Below the pieces are notes generated by a model. It had not been told where the DNA came from. It made no database searches and saw only the letters and a program-made list of their open reading frames with translations. A program made the position numbers and the translations under genes. 64,000 bases of DNA from Hippopus hippopus (Eukaryota; Mollusca; Bivalvia; Cardiida; Cardiidae). The stretch covers positions 14,225,859-14,289,858 of the forward strand of contig OX328099.1 in assembly GCA_946811185.2 (NCBI GenBank), given 5' to 3'. Below, one piece after another: positions 1 through 11,504 of this stretch; the first letter of the stretch is position 1; each line of letters opens with the position of its first letter.

Positions 1-95
1 GCTGGTTATTAACATTTTCTCCTTTTCCCAAAATGTTTTCAAAAGCCTTCTTCCTCAGGGTCATTAAAACTTGGGATTGTTTAGTAGAGGGCTAA
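1..95 (-). mobile_element. MITE-A right half (R), cut by window edge
   Basis: Begins inside the palindrome (GCTGGTTATTAACATTTT) and ends GTAGAGGGCTAA, a decayed TTAA. Confidence 0.8.
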
Positions 96-326
96 GCCTG
101 TATCTTCAAAGCACTGAATAAATGATAAGGACTTTTTCCCAAAAGAAAACATCAAATTTTCCTCTTTAATCAAGGAATAAGTGTAAGACTCGTCTAAATG
201 GACAGACAAAAATAAACATGGAAATTAAGTGTGGTTCAAATGATGCGACTCATTTTTAAAAGGGTAGAAAACACTTTGAAAGGGGAAAGGGTCTTAGAGA
301 CAGTGATCTGTTGCTAAAAAACTTGA

Positions 327-592
327 ATCATGCTCTGTGAAAAGAGGGCTTAATGCATCTGCAAAAAGTACTGACCCATGTCAGCCTGAACAGTACACTT
401 AGGCTGACATAGGTCAACCATTTTTTCTATTTGTAAATTTTCTGCATGGCAAAGGTCCATTCTAACCCCAGATCCAACTGTTGATTGTTAGAGTAAATGG
501 GTTTATGGATCTATAATTATGTAATGATTTGCTTGGTAAAATGTATCACAGAGATGCATTAAGCCCCCTTTTGCCAGAGCATGGCTCACTAA
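327..592 (+). mobile_element. MITE-B
   Basis: TGAATCATGCTCTGTGAAAAG to GCCAGAGCATGGCTCA. The inner palindrome GACCCATGTCAGCCTG...AGGCTGACATAGGTC is recognisable. Confidence 0.8.
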
Positions 593-595
593 TAT

Positions 596-1034
596 TATGA
601 AACTTATATTTGCTCTGGTGACCATTTGCAATGAGGTGATCCACATTTCAACATGCCTGACCAAGTTTCTTGAGTACTGGACTGCAAAATGTAGCCTTTA
701 TAGTTCACACAAGATTCTCTTTTGATTTGGCTTAGTGACCTTCTTTTTGATTTGAGGCATTTCACTTTCTAACTCATCCAAGATTTTATGAAGACAAACA
801 TTCTGACCAAGTGTGATGAAGATTGGAAAGAAAATATCAGCTCTACAGTGCAAAGAAGCTAGGTAAACAATTGAGGAAGGATAATACTAAACAGACACTG
901 CACAATCACAAAAGCTTACCTTGAGCACTTTGTATTCAGATGAGCTGAAAAGCCATCTGAGCAGGATTTAAATTTCAAATGGTGTTTTGCGCAGCTTTCA
1001 ACATTATTTCAGTCATAATACGCTGACAGCTTGC
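596..1034. other. no feature seen
   Basis: AT-rich sequence between MITE-B and a SINE; no ORF or repeat that I recognise. Confidence 0.5.
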
Positions 1035-1199
1035 TTATTTATTTATGTCCCAGGTTTCACCAGTAGGGCTAGAGCTAGGGCTCTGAAGTGTCTAGCCAAA
1101 GGACAATCTTATGAAAACCCGATTGCTTACAGTGAGGCTCAAACCCAGGGCCTCATGGTTATAAGTCCTACTCTTCACCACTGAGCCACACAGGACCCC
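1035..1199 (-). mobile_element. tRNA-derived SINE
   Basis: On the minus strand TGGCTCAGTGGTGAAGAG (A box) and GGGTTTGAGCC (B box) in tRNA spacing, followed by GCCAAAGGACA-type body sequence in inverse. Confidence 0.55.
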
Positions 1200-1370
1200 A
1201 CAATCTGCAAAAAGCAATGAGTTAAAGAAATTTTGAATATGTAAATCAGTCTATTAATAAGGACACATATATGTATATCTAATACAGCAACAACATTTTC
1301 AATACTATACATGTATATTCTAAAAGGAATACAATAACAATCATTACAACAATAAAAGTTTGAAATTCAA

Positions 1371-1590
1371 ACCTTTACCAAAAGCTCCTGAGAGACTCTA
1401 ACAGGGAAGGCTTTTGAAAACATTGTGGGAAAAGAAGAAATGCTGGTAACCAGCATTTTTTCCTTTTCCCATCATGTTTTTTAACCTTAATGAGACAAAC
1501 TCTAGCACTTCAGCCATATTTGTCATTTGCAAATTACATGTATATAATTTGAACAATACTGCAATTTTTTTCATGCAATGAAGAATTAAT
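1371..1590 (+). mobile_element. MITE-A (F), degenerate ends
   Basis: Palindrome core with GGTAACC middle is clear at 1420-1485; the 5' end is CCTTTACCAAAAGC and the 3' end has lost its inverted repeat. Confidence 0.75.
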
Positions 1591-1773
1591 AAATAAATTG
1601 GAAACTGATTGTGCTTCGACAGAGCATAACTGATGTCTAACAAAAGAGTGCTTTTGATTGGCTAAAAATATGTCATGTGATACAAAGAAATTGCAGAAAT
1701 TTTCCAATGAATACAATCAGGCTTGGAAATATGTTCAGGGAAAGGCACAATACTTGCCCTGCATAGTGGTCAA

Positions 1774-2005
1774 TTAACTTCTTACCACACGACAAAATTG
1801 CAGACTTCTCAAAATTGAAAGCATTTGCAGATGACAAATCAAATGCAGTCGAAATGATGGGATTTTTCTTTAAAAGAGTAGGAAACATTGTTGGAAAAAA
1901 ATGAGAAAATGCTGGTAACCCCAATTTTCTCTTTTTCCCACAATGTTTTCAAAAATTTTCTTCCTCAGGGTCGTTAAAACTCAGGATTGTGTGGTAAAGG
2001 GCTAA
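1774..2005 (-). mobile_element. MITE-A (R)
   Basis: TTAACTTCTTACCACACGAC to GTGGTAAAGGGCTAA. The right arm begins CCAATTTTCT, so the palindrome is imperfect. Confidence 0.85.
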
Positions 2006-2498
2006 TTACAATTTAGAAATTAATATTTTAAATGATAGGTCAGCAATACAGAGGTTTTCCCAATTCAATGATTTTCATATTTTCTATGCTGTTTTTATTG
2101 AAAAAAAAACCTAGCCTTTTCCTCATCTAAGGAGCAACAACCAACTCCTTCCTTTTCCTGCAGAGTTTTTAAAAGCAGCCTCTAGCAAGGACTTGAACAT
2201 TTGTATTCATGTGGTATCATGTAGACCAAAATGATGTTTTGTGAAAACAGCAAGCGCCTCCTACATTTAAAGTAATTTTTTCTCCATTCTTTCTCCCTTA
2301 CAGAAAATTTTTAGATCCTTTGCAAAAGGAAGTGTTCAAAATCAATGCAACAAAATAATAAATTTCTCCAATCATTAGGCTAATTTTTGGCACTTTGTCC
2401 CTAACTCTTTCCTGTTTTTACAATGTTTCAACTTTTCAGTGCCTGCAGTTACATAGGTAAAAAGTCATCACCTCCTGAACCTTACTTGCAGCAGAACA

Positions 2499-2723
2499 TA
2501 ACCCTCTACAATACAATATCAAGTTTTAATGACCCTGAGAAAGAAGGCCTTTGAAAAGATTGTGGAAAAAGAAAATGACGATAACCACCATTTTCTCATT
2601 TTCCCACAATTTTTTCTAACTTTGCAAAGTCAAATCAAATCATACGAGTCAAAATGAATCTGTTGTCTGCATATGTTTTCAATTTGAATAAGTCTAAAAT
2701 TTCATCATGTTGTAAGAGTTAAA
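2499..2723 (+). mobile_element. MITE-A (F)
   Basis: TAACCCTCTACA to GTAAGAGTTAA. Centre reads GACGATAACCACCATTTTC, with arms only partly complementary. Its end abuts a MITE-C. Confidence 0.8.
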
Positions 2724-2922
2724 GTGCTAAATAAACCAAGGTAACATTTTTAGCCCAGAAATAAGAACCCCCCCCCCCGCACTTTTCAGTGTTGCTGTTG
2801 TCTAGAATGTCTTAGTAAAGCTGAATGTGTAGATCAAAGATTAGACTGCATACTTTATGCAGTCTGATCTTGATCCACAATACTGCAAAGGCAACTATAG
2901 TCATAAAAAGTACCTCAAGGGT
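2720..2922 (+). mobile_element. MITE-C
   Basis: GTTAAAGTGCTAAATAA to CTCAAGGGTTAA. Palindrome TGTAGATCAAAGATTAGACTGCAT / ATGCAGTCTGATCTTGATC, given here as two arms. Confidence 0.7.
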
Positions 2923-2939
2923 TAATACATGAATACTGA

Positions 2940-3035
2940 TAAACACATTGTTGCAAAAGGAGATATTGCCTGTTACGAGAAATCACTCCTTTTCCCACAA
3001 TTTTTCAAGATTGGCCTGTTTCATTACTTCAGTAC
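2940..3035 (+). mobile_element. MITE-A core relic
   Basis: ACATTGTTGCAAAAGGAG ... ACTCCTTTTCCCACAATTTT is a decayed palindrome without recognisable ends. Confidence 0.5.
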
Positions 3036-3052
3036 AAAAGAAGATGTCTACA

Positions 3053-3265
3053 GTTTTAACAATCCTGAGGTACACCAGCTTTTTAAAAACATTCAGGGGA
3101 AAGGAGAAAATGCTAGTTCTCAGCAATTCCTCCCTTTTCCCGCAACATTTTTAACCTTTTCAAAGACAAGTCCTGTTTTTTTTTTTTAAACCACATTTAG
3201 TTTGGTATCTGCAGAACTGATGCTTTCAATACGGACAAGTCTAAAAGTTTGGCATCTTGAAAAAT
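3053..3265 (+). mobile_element. MITE-A (F), 5' end lost
   Basis: AACAATCCTGAGG through a core with GCTAGTTCTCAGC to GGACAAGTCTAAAAG. A T12 run interrupts the right half. Confidence 0.75.
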
Positions 3266-3319
3266 TTAAACAACAAAAATAATATTACTGTAGTTCTATA
3301 ACAAGGCAATAACAATAAT

Positions 3320-3562
3320 ATGATCCATGCTGTGGCAAAAGGGTGTTTAATGCATCTCTGTAATGCATGAATCCAAGCAAGCCATCATATAGTTATAGAT
3401 CCATAAAATCTGACTGAATCATGAGATACACTGGCCCTCTGACTTGCAGAAAATTGACCAACAAGCAAAAAGTTTTGACCCAAGTCAGTTTGGACAGGCT
3501 ACACTGGGTTAATACTCTTTGTAGATGCATTAAGCCCCCTTTTCACAGAGCATGGCTCACAC
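3320..3562 (-). mobile_element. MITE-B
   Basis: TGATCCATGCTGTGGCAAAAG to CACAGAGCATGGCTCA; inner palindrome decayed. Confidence 0.8.
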
Positions 3563-3686
3563 GCAAACACAACATAAAACATCATTTTATAGCACAGGTT
3601 AACATATTTGACTAGAAGTTAACTGATGCATTGCAATTAATTCTCTAAGAGAAAAACGTGTAAATACATAACTATAAATGAGAAAA

Positions 3687-3885
3687 GTTTTGGTTTAACA
3701 ACTCTTGAGGAAGAGGGCTATATCCAACATTGTTGGAAAAGGAGAAGACGCTGTTACATAGCATTTTCTGCTTTTCTCACAATGTTTTTTAACCCTTCAA
3801 TTTTCATCATTTGAGTCACATTTATTTTGTCATCTGCAAATAATTTCAGTTTGGACAATCCTGCAATTTTGTTATCAGGTACAAG
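3687..3885 (+). mobile_element. MITE-A (F)
   Basis: GTTTAACAACTCTTGAGG to GTTATCAGGTAC; both ends decayed, core clear (GGAAAAGGAGAAGACGCTG). Confidence 0.75.
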
Positions 3886-3956
3886 GGTGAAGACAAGTTC
3901 TGTGCTGCATAATGCAAAAAGTCATTTGCAATTTGCAACCTTGAGATCATCAAGGT

Positions 3957-4119
3957 TTAATCATTTACTAAACAATCCCAAGTTTTAACAACCCAATGGG
4001 AAAAGCTTGTTGAAAAAACTGTGGGAATAGGAAAAAATGCTGGTAAACAGCATTTTCTCCTTTTCCCACAATTTTTTCTACCCTTCCCAAAACAAATTTC
4101 AATTTCTTTGGTAAAGAAT
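3957..4119 (+). mobile_element. MITE-A (F) with internal deletion
   Basis: Starts TTAATCATTTACTAAACAATCC and ends TTTGGTAAAGAATTA, but about 60 bp between the right arm and the 3' end are missing. Both transposase-contact ends are kept. Confidence 0.8.
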
Positions 4120-4650
4120 TACGGTAATTATAATTCAATATTCGCACTAACTAAACAGATACAAAACCACTAATACTTTTATGTAGATGTATATGAAATA
4201 CAGTACTATAAAAGTTTGTAGAGAGTTGCCTTCTAATTTGGATGTCTCAGAACAATGGAAATGTAAGTGCAACTAACAACTGTAAATGATGCATTACTTA
4301 TTTGTAAGCCCTATTTCAAGCTCTTTAACTCATCCTATTGCAATTTCATCGAAATCTGACTGTGTTATGTTGACCAAAAGAGCCAGTGAAAAGGGTCATA
4401 TACAAATTGTTTTTGTAGTAGTGTAAATGCTTTCTGAGTTTTCTCAAGTCAGTATCTTGCAAATTACAAACTTATTATTCTAAGTCATCCATATATTAAA
4501 TTCTTTCACTTAAAATCCTAAAACAAATGAAAAAGAAAAGATGCATAACGTATATTGTACTACCATAAAACCTTGATTGACAAGACTGGTGGATTTCAGA
4601 GCATCTTTGATAAAATTCCCTGAGGATGCCTAATGAATTAATGTGCTCTC

Positions 4651-4860
4651 CCCAAATGATCCCAGGTTGATGTTAAACAGAGGATGAAGGCTTTTAAAAA
4701 CATGATAGGAAAAGAAGAAAATCATGAAAAGCATTTCTCCTTTTCCACCATGTTCCTTACCATTTCTAACAAAAATTGTATAATTTGAAGCACATTAATT
4801 TTAATTTGTAGCCTGCAAGTCCTTTCATTAAAGACAATTTTTCATTTTCTGTTTTCTGGT
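4651..4860 (+). mobile_element. MITE-A (F), decayed
   Basis: GATGTTAAACAGAGGATGAAGGC, then a core with GAAAATCATGAAAAGCATTTC whose middle is shortened; 3' end lost next to the HLE at 4884. Confidence 0.65.
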
Positions 4861-4883
4861 ATATCTTACCGTTAGAAAGCTAC

Positions 4884-5347
4884 ACAAGAGGCCCATGAAA
4901 GCCTGAATTACTCTACTGGAAGTTACTGACCTGGGGGAAACCATTTGAAACTTGTATTGAAGAAAGTTAAAAGAAAATCCATCTTCTCGGCTTTCAGCCG
5001 TTACCAAACGACAAAATTTTAGACTCCTCCAAGTTGAAAGCAATTGCAAATCAAATGTTTTTTAAAACTGAAATTTGTCATTAGAAGGGTAGAAAAAAAT
5101 GCGAGAAAAGTAGAAAAAACTGGTTACTAGCACATGAAATGTTGTCAAGTATCCTCCATTTTCAATAGGGTTTAAGCTACTGGTAACATAAATAAGGCTT
5201 GCAAATTAAATAAAAACCCGTCCACAAATGTGACAATCATATAAACAAGAAAAAATCTAATAGCTGGACAACAGATGACGGATGCTGGACAGAACAGAAA
5301 ACAGGCCATGACTTACATTCATCTGGCCTTTGGCCAGTAGAGCTAAA
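4884..5347 (+). mobile_element. HLE holding a MITE-A half
   Basis: Starts ACAAGAGGCCCATGAAAGCC; after the MITE-A insert, unit-like sequence and the CTGGCCTTTGGCCAG hairpin with the end TAGAGCTAAA. Confidence 0.65.
4990..5140 (-). mobile_element. MITE-A (R), left half inside an HLE
   Basis: GTTACCAAACGACAAAATTTTA through the left palindrome arm and CTGGTTACTAGCA; right half missing. Confidence 0.7.
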
Positions 5348-5935
5348 TTAATACTGACAATCTGATTTGGTAGGAAAGACTCACCTACAGCAATTTAAAG
5401 ACTGTTTTGCCATACTCGTGAAAAAGGGTCATATACAAAAAAATCTGTGCAGTCTAATCTATTTTGCAGGATGACCAAAGTTTCAGCTAGGTAGCATTTG
5501 CATTAGGTATTATATCCAATAGTACTGAATATAAAATTGTACAGTCCATTCAAAATTGTTCAAGACCGATAAACCAATTACAGGGTTTCCGTTTACGACG
5601 TAAAAGTATCTATATACGCATGAAAATCAGCTCGGACGCAAAATAAATAAGCTGATCGCGTCCCTGGGACGCAGTCAAAATTGAGTCCAAACGATAATTT
5701 AATTAGACTACATCAACACCGAAAACAATTCGAAATACGAAGATTTCAACTCCGCCTGTACAAACTGACCATCGGAATTCCAAAATGTCTATAAATAGAA
5801 CTTGGTTCGCCAACATGTAAACTCTTACCAATCTCTTTCCTAAGACTGGTTACCCGCGTTACATCTATACTGTCTTTCCCGGCGAACTGAGCGGGACAAC
5901 AGCTGTTGCTTAGCACTTGTATACTGAAACAGAAG

Positions 5936-6142
5936 ATGGCTTCCCCGGCAGAAAAGAAAAAACATTCTCGATCTTTCCAAGACCAATGGCTGAAAGATCC
6001 TGCCTTTAAAGTTTGGTTAGTGAAAGACACTGATGATTCAGATTCTTGCATTTGCATGAAGTGTTTAATTTGCAGTGAAACCAAGCAGAAAAATATTTTC
6101 ACAACAGGTTGTACGGACTTTCAGAGAAGTTCAATCGTATGA
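5936..6142 (+). pseudogene. zinc-finger-like N-terminus, hAT/TTF-type, broken
   Basis: A 68-codon ORF starts MASPAEKKKHSRSFQDQWL and contains FKVWLVKD and CMKCLIC, then FQRSSIV and TGA. The W-x-D..WL..D..C-x-x-C order resembles the N-terminal zinc finger of hAT transposases and domesticated relatives. After the stop the same frame continues HTFRATATDLLSKL for 18 codons, so the TGA may be a decayed Arg codon in 'xRH'. It lies in a CpG-richer patch (5590-6200) unlike the surrounding repeats. It could instead be a first exon of an unrecognised gene. Family assignment is tentative. Confidence 0.4.
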
Positions 6143-6328
6143 CATACATTTCGAGCAACGGCCACCGACTTGCTCAGCAAATTAAGTCTGCGAAAGGATC
6201 CATAAAGAATTTTTAATTTCTAGTCAGGTTAAACTAGTCATTTATATTACAAGGCTTACTTAGTATCTAAGTTTAGTTCTCTTTTGTGATCTGATCTTCC
6301 TTTTTATAAGGTTAACAAGCCAATCCAT

Positions 6329-6548
6329 TTAACTCTTTACGAAACAGTAAAATTTTAGACTTGTCCAAACTGAAAGCATTTGAAAACGACAAAAGAAAAG
6401 TGACTCTTACACTGAAATTTGTTTAAAGAAGGGTAGAAAACATTGTAGGACAAGGAGAAAATGCTTGTTACAAGTATTTTCTCCTTTTCCCATACTATTT
6501 TCAAAGGCTTTCTTACTCACGGTTATATTGTGGACTGGTAAAGGGTTA
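6329..6548 (-). mobile_element. MITE-A (R)
   Basis: TTAACTCTTTACGAAACAG to CTGGTAAAGGGTTAC; core GCTTGTTACAAGT keeps self-complementarity despite changes. Confidence 0.88.
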
Positions 6549-6816
6549 CATTCCATTAGAGAGACACTCAGGGTAGTATTTCAAAACTGCTGTCCTCTGA
6601 AAATGACTATGTGGAAAGGGAGGAAAAAATCTTGTGAAGAGCAAGGTTTTTTCCCATCTTCATTCTATCCCCCAACCAAAGTGGTCTTCATTAAAAAGAT
6701 GATTTACGGAAGAAAAAATGGGACTCAGAAGAAACTCAATGGGACTCAACTTTTTCAGTGGCACTGGGTCCCAGGGACTCAGTAAAATTTTATTCAAACG
6801 GAAACACTGCAATTAC

Positions 6817-7024
6817 TGCAGTCCCCATATTTACACAACCCTGAGAAAGGCTTTGAAAATACTGTTGGAAAAGGAGAAAATGCTGGAAAACAGCATTTTC
6901 TGCCTTTTCCAAAATGTTTGTTATCCTTACCGAGACAAATCCTATGAACTGAGTCTCATTTGTTGCCTGCAAATACCCTCAACATGGACAAGTTGTCAAT
7001 TTTGTTGACTAGTAAACAGTTTAA
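6817..7024 (+). mobile_element. MITE-A (F)
   Basis: 5' end degenerate (CCCCATATTTACACAACC), 3' end GTAAACAGTTTAA. Core GCTGGAAAACAGC. Confidence 0.8.
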
Positions 7025-7031
7025 AACCTAA

Positions 7032-7131
7032 ACAAGAGGCCCATGAGGACGTAAAACACTCTACAGGCCATGACAGACTGAATACTATGTACTTTATTTC
7101 AATATGTTTCAATATTTTACTGGAGAAGGAA
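7032..7131 (+). mobile_element. HLE 5' fragment
   Basis: ACAAGAGGCCCATGAGGACG, then ACTCTACAGGCCATGACAG; truncated by the next HLE. Confidence 0.6.
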
Positions 7132-8120
7132 ACTAGAGGCCCTTGAAGGGCCTGAAATCTACTGGCAGTGATTTTGCTTTTTTGCTAGCATACATTATGA
7201 ATTCATGATGGAAAAAGACAAAAACACACACAAAAAAAGGGGGAGATGTTCTTGCAACTGGGCTTTAACCCACTAAGACAGCATAAGTAGTCATGGTAAA
7301 TTGAAAAAAAAAAAAGTAAAAAAAAATTGGAGTACAATTTCTCAAAACAAACTGTTTGGAATCCAGCTGAATTTGATAGGGTTTCAGTATGCATGGTATT
7401 CAACAATCCTAGTTGAGTAAACAATACTAAGTCATCAAATGGCTGTTATTCCTAAACTGATCACTTGATTTTCTTCACCTTTAACAAAGTTCAATCCCTT
7501 GATGAACCAAATAATCTTTGCAAGTTTTAAAAGAATTGGATCGAAAATGTGTACTTCATATACAAAATGGTAATTCTAAACTTTAAATGGCTACTTTCCC
7601 ATACTGATTGTTGGATTTTTTTTCAAAATCAATAGGGTTCAAGCTGTTGATGATACAAAGCAACTGTGTAAGTTTCAAGAAAATCCGACCACAAATGCAG
7701 ACTTTATTGCGTAAACAAGAAATGGAAATTTTCAACTTCAAATGACTATCTTTCCCATACTGATTGTCAGAATTTTTTCAAAATCAATAAGATTTCAGCT
7801 ATTGATAAAATAAAGAAAGTTTCACGAAAATCCGACCACAAATGCAGACTTTAACGCGTAAACAAGAAATGGAAATTTTTACTTCAAATGGCTACTTTTC
7901 CCCTACTGATTGTCAGATTTTTTTTGAAAATCAATAGGGTTCAAGCTATAGATGAGATAAACAAAATGTGCAAGTTTCACAAAAATCTGACTACAAATGC
8001 AGATTTCATTGTGTCAACAAGAAAAGGACTAACGGACTGACGGATGCTCAGATAGATGGACAGACGACGGAAACCACACCATGACATAAGCTCTGCTGGC
8101 TTTCAGCCAGTAGAGCTAAA
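7132..8120 (+). mobile_element. HLE with about 150-bp tandem units
   Basis: Starts ACTAGAGGCCCTTGAAGGGCC (hairpin GGCCCTT/AAGGGCC), holds three or four units marked by AAACAAGAAATGGAAATTTT, ends CTGGCTTTCAGCCAG and TAGAGCTAAAA. Confidence 0.75.
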
Positions 8121-8439
8121 AGCTGGTTGATTTTCAACGAAAGACAGTTCTGATTTGAGATACAACCTCTACATTTTCTTTGGTTGTAGCAGGAATTTTC
8201 AAGGAATATTTTGAGGAATTATGTATTGATGGATACATATTACAAAACTGTAAAAAAGTCATTTTTGGTGAAAAAAGGAGTTACAAATGTTTTGCGTTAA
8301 ACCTGCAAAATGTACATTGGGATGTTGCAATAAGTATACCTTACAAAAATTGAAAATAGAGTAAAAGTAAGACTTTGATAGTCAGCTATATAAACAATAA
8401 CAGGTAAATAGTGACTACACCTTAAATTAGAGTTCTTGA

Positions 8440-8632
8440 ATTATGTGCAGGATAGCTTCAAAACTGAAGGCAGACAAAATTTGCAAACTTGTAGCTTAAA
8501 TCAGAGAATTTGTCTTTCAAAGGATAGAAGATATTCAGGGAAAAAATGAAGGGAAACCAGCACTTTTTTCCTTTTTTTCTCCCCAACATTTACCAAATGC
8601 TTCTTTCCTTAAAACCTGGGATTGTCTGGTAT
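8440..8632 (-). mobile_element. MITE-A (R), strongly decayed
   Basis: GGCAGACAAAATTTG, a degraded core GGAAACCAGCAC, then CTGGGATTGTCTGGTATAGAGC. Confidence 0.55.
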
Positions 8633-8836
8633 AGAGCTATAAGTTCAAAAGAGAAAAAGTTACGGCATTAAAATGTTTCTGCAGGCAACAAAAACACTCA
8701 TAAACGTGAAATATTTTGGTCTACCTTCCTTTACATTTATTTTTATATCAAACTTAAACAGAAGGACCCTTTTCTGGCCATGATGTACAAGTTAGCATCT
8801 ATCCTCATGAGAAATTTTATGAAGACAAGAAAATAT

Positions 8837-9027
8837 TTGCCCTTTACCACGCAATCCCAACTTTTCATGACCCTGAGGTAGAGGCCTTTGAAAACATTGT
8901 GAGAAAAGGAGAAAATGCTGATAACCCTTTAAAACAGAAATTTCTGGATTTGAAAAACGATCATCGTCTGCAAATACTTTCGACTTACACTTGAAGGCTA
9001 TATTTTTGTCGATTGGTAAAAAGTTAA
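8837..9027 (+). mobile_element. MITE-A (F), right arm deleted
   Basis: GCCCTTTACCACGCAATCCC through the left arm to GCTGATAACC, then straight to AACAGAAATTTCTGG; 3' end GATTGGTAAAAAGTTAA is intact. Confidence 0.82.
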
Positions 9028-9100
9028 TAATTGAAAGACAGATGACGGAACAACACCATGATATAAACTCCTTTGAGCTTTGCTCATAATGCCAATCACA
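9028..9100 (+). mobile_element. HLE 3' fragment
   Basis: GAAAGACAGATGACGGAACAAC and CACCATGATATAAACTC resemble HLE tails; terminal hairpin decayed. Confidence 0.4.
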
Positions 9101-9308
9101 AAGAATATAATTATAGTTAGTTTTTTGTTCCCATTTTCTATCTTGAAAACATGCTCCATCTTGGTTCCCTTAATTGTTCATAAGACAGGTGGAGGTCCCA
9201 TTGTATCAGTGTTGGTTGAGAAACCATCTACAGACACCATACCCAGGTCTTTCATAAGGTCATCTGAAATAAGATAATCAACAACACATAAGCCTAAAAC
9301 TTCTAAAA

Positions 9309-9573
9309 TAATTGAGCCATGCTCTGGCAAAAGGGTGATTAATGCATCTCCTTGATGCATCATACCACGCGTCATCACATGATCATAGATACATAAAGTC
9401 CATTTTGTCTAACAACCGACTGAATCATGAGGTAAACTGGTCCTTGGACATGCAGAAAATTGACCAATGGCAAAAAGTTCTGGCCAAGGTCAACCTGCAC
9501 ATATTGAGAAGGCTGACCTGGGTTGACACTTTTTGCGGATGCATTAAGCCTCCTTTTCGAAGAGCATGGCTCA
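9309..9573 (-). mobile_element. MITE-B
   Basis: AATTGAGCCATGCTCTGGC to GAGCATGGCTCAATT; extended 15-bp inverted ends. Confidence 0.83.
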
Positions 9574-9631
9574 ATTCAAATCTTTACCAGCTGAAAAAAA
9601 TTCAGATTCGTCTGTATTGAAACCATTTCAG

Positions 9632-9843
9632 TTATGCCTTTACCACACAATCCCATGTTTCAACAACCCCAAAAAAGGAAGCTTTTGAAAACATTATGAG
9701 AAAAGGAGAAAATGCTGGTAACAGCACAATCTTTTCCAATCTTTCAAAGAAAACTTTCATGACTTGTATCACACTTAATTTGTTGCCCACAAATGCTGTC
9801 AATTTGGACAGGTCTATAATTTTGTTGTTTGGAAAAGAGTTGA
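9632..9843 (+). mobile_element. MITE-A (F), right arm eroded
   Basis: CCTTTACCACACAATCCCATG to TTTGGAAAAGAGTTGA; after GCTGGTAACAGCA only CTTTTCC remains of the right arm. Confidence 0.82.
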
Positions 9844-9883
9844 TGGATTATGCCTGGCTGAAATGTTGGGGATTTGTCCATGA

Positions 9884-9995
9884 AATGTTAGGGCAATATT
9901 GTGGGAAATAGTAAAAAGTAATAAACATTGTGAAAAAAGGAGAAAAAATGCTTTTCAACCATACCAAAGACAAATCCCATCATTTGACCACCATA
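9884..9995 (+). mobile_element. MITE-A fragment
   Basis: Left-arm sequence ACATTGTGAAAAAAGGAG followed by CAAAGACAAATCCCATCATTTGA of the right half. Confidence 0.5.
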
Positions 9996-9996
9996 G

Positions 9997-10214
9997 TAAC
10001 CCTTATCCTGCTAAATAACTCAATGAAACTTTCAACTCGATCGTAAAAACCCGAATAGTGCTACTTTAACTTATTTTTTGGTTAGAAGCATCTCCGTATC
10101 GGACAGTGTAGATCTAAGATCAGACTGCACATTCTGTGCAGTCTGATCTTGATCTACATTGCAAATGCATTAAAGTTAGACAAGTCATGAATATTGTTTT
10201 TTGTAAAGAGTTAA
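9997..10214 (+). mobile_element. MITE-C
   Basis: TAACCCTTATCCTGCTAAAT to TTGTAAAGAGTTAA; palindrome arms GTGTAGATCTAAGATCAG and CTGATCTTGATCTACA. Confidence 0.78.
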
Positions 10215-10437
10215 CCCTTTACCACACGACATGCTTTTAGACTAGAGCAAAGTAAAGCTTTTGCCAACAACAAATTAAATGCAGCTTAAATAGTGATTTC
10301 TATTTTTGATAGGATAAAAAGCATTGCGGGAAAAGGAGAAAATGCTGTTACATACATGTTCTCTTTTTCCCACTATGTTTTCAAAAGCCTTCTCTTTCAG
10401 GATCAATGAAACTTGGAATTGTGTAGTGAAAAGTTAA
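10211..10437 (-). mobile_element. MITE-A (R)
   Basis: 227 bp, TTAACCCTTTACCACACGAC to GTGAAAAGTTAA; shares its left TTAA with the MITE-C before it. Confidence 0.88.
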
Positions 10438-10564
10438 GATCCCATTTAGATTCCATAAGCTGTGAAAGTGATAGGACACTTTACCTAATTTCTCAGCACA
10501 TCACTGTAAAAACATCCTTTAGCAATATGCATAATGAACAATCCTTAAATAACACATGAGCACA

Positions 10565-10665
10565 TTTCAAAATATGATGGCAAAAGAAAAGGTTGCAAGC
10601 AAAAAGCTACCATATTTCTTCTTTTGCAACAATGTTTTCAAAAGGGGTATATGTCTAGCATTCCA
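10565..10665 (-). mobile_element. possible MITE-A relic
   Basis: GATGGCAAAAGAAAAGG ... TTCTTCTTTTGCAACAATGTTTTC keeps a weak palindrome only. Confidence 0.35.
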
Positions 10666-10689
10666 AAACAGAATAAGAGCACTGCATGG

Positions 10690-10975
10690 GGGTGCAAGTG
10701 CTTGATTTTCAGTGAAAATTATAAGTAAAAAAAGGGGCATAACTATGCCAAAAATATTTTAATGGTTACCTGCCCTTGTTGTATGAGTTCCCCTTTTGAT
10801 AGTGAACAACTTGTCCAAGTTTGAAGTAAATATCTTCAGGAACGATATTGCAAAAGGTCAAAGTTTTTGCACAACGGCGACCCAGTCAAAGACAACAACG
10901 ATGCAGACAACGCAAGGCCAATGACAATAACTCATAGTTTTCTTTGAAAACAGCCTAGCTGAAAATTGACTGTCA
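10690..10975 (+). mobile_element. tandem-core element, one unit plus 3' end
   Basis: AAAAAGGGGCATAACT and GGTTACCTGCCC, then GATGCAGACAACG to AACAGCCTAGCTGA. Same family as 12120-12515. Confidence 0.55.
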
Positions 10976-11023
10976 GGGCTGAGTAATGAGTTATTTTGTG
11001 AATCCAGCAGGTTTGTTGATTTG

Positions 11024-11253
11024 TAAACTATTTACCAGATGACAAAGTTTTAGACTTGTTTGAATTGAAAGCATTTTGCAGACAACAAATTATGTGGTGT
11101 TAGAATGAAGAAATTTGCTTTTGAAAATAGAGAAACCGTTGTGGGAAAAGGAGAAATGCTAGTTACCAGCATTTGCTTTTTTTCCCCATAATGTTTTCTA
11201 AAGCCTTCATTTCTAGGGTTGATAAAACACAGGATCATGTATTTATATGTTAA
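11024..11253 (-). mobile_element. MITE-A (R)
   Basis: TAAACTATTTACCAGATGAC to ATATGTTAA; core GAAATGCTAGTTACCAGCAT. Confidence 0.85.
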
Positions 11254-11504
11254 GCAATGGATCAAAGTTGTAAAAGAACTTTACAACAAAAGGTTATATC
11301 AGAGCTTTACAACAAAAGGGAAAATAAAAAGGCAGCCATATGAAACTTTCTTTTAATTCCTAGATCATAAATCATCAATAACAACAATAATAATAATACT
11401 CTGATTATAATACTACAGAAATACAACAACCTCTGTTGTAACAATGGATTTCAGTTCTTTTACTTTAAAAAATCAAAATCAAAAAAAAAAAATCATTCAT
11501 TTTT

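Noticed and set aside
2826..2878. Rho-independent terminator or attenuator-like hairpins
   Set aside because: The many hairpins belong to dispersed eukaryotic MITEs, and bacterial terminators do not apply here.
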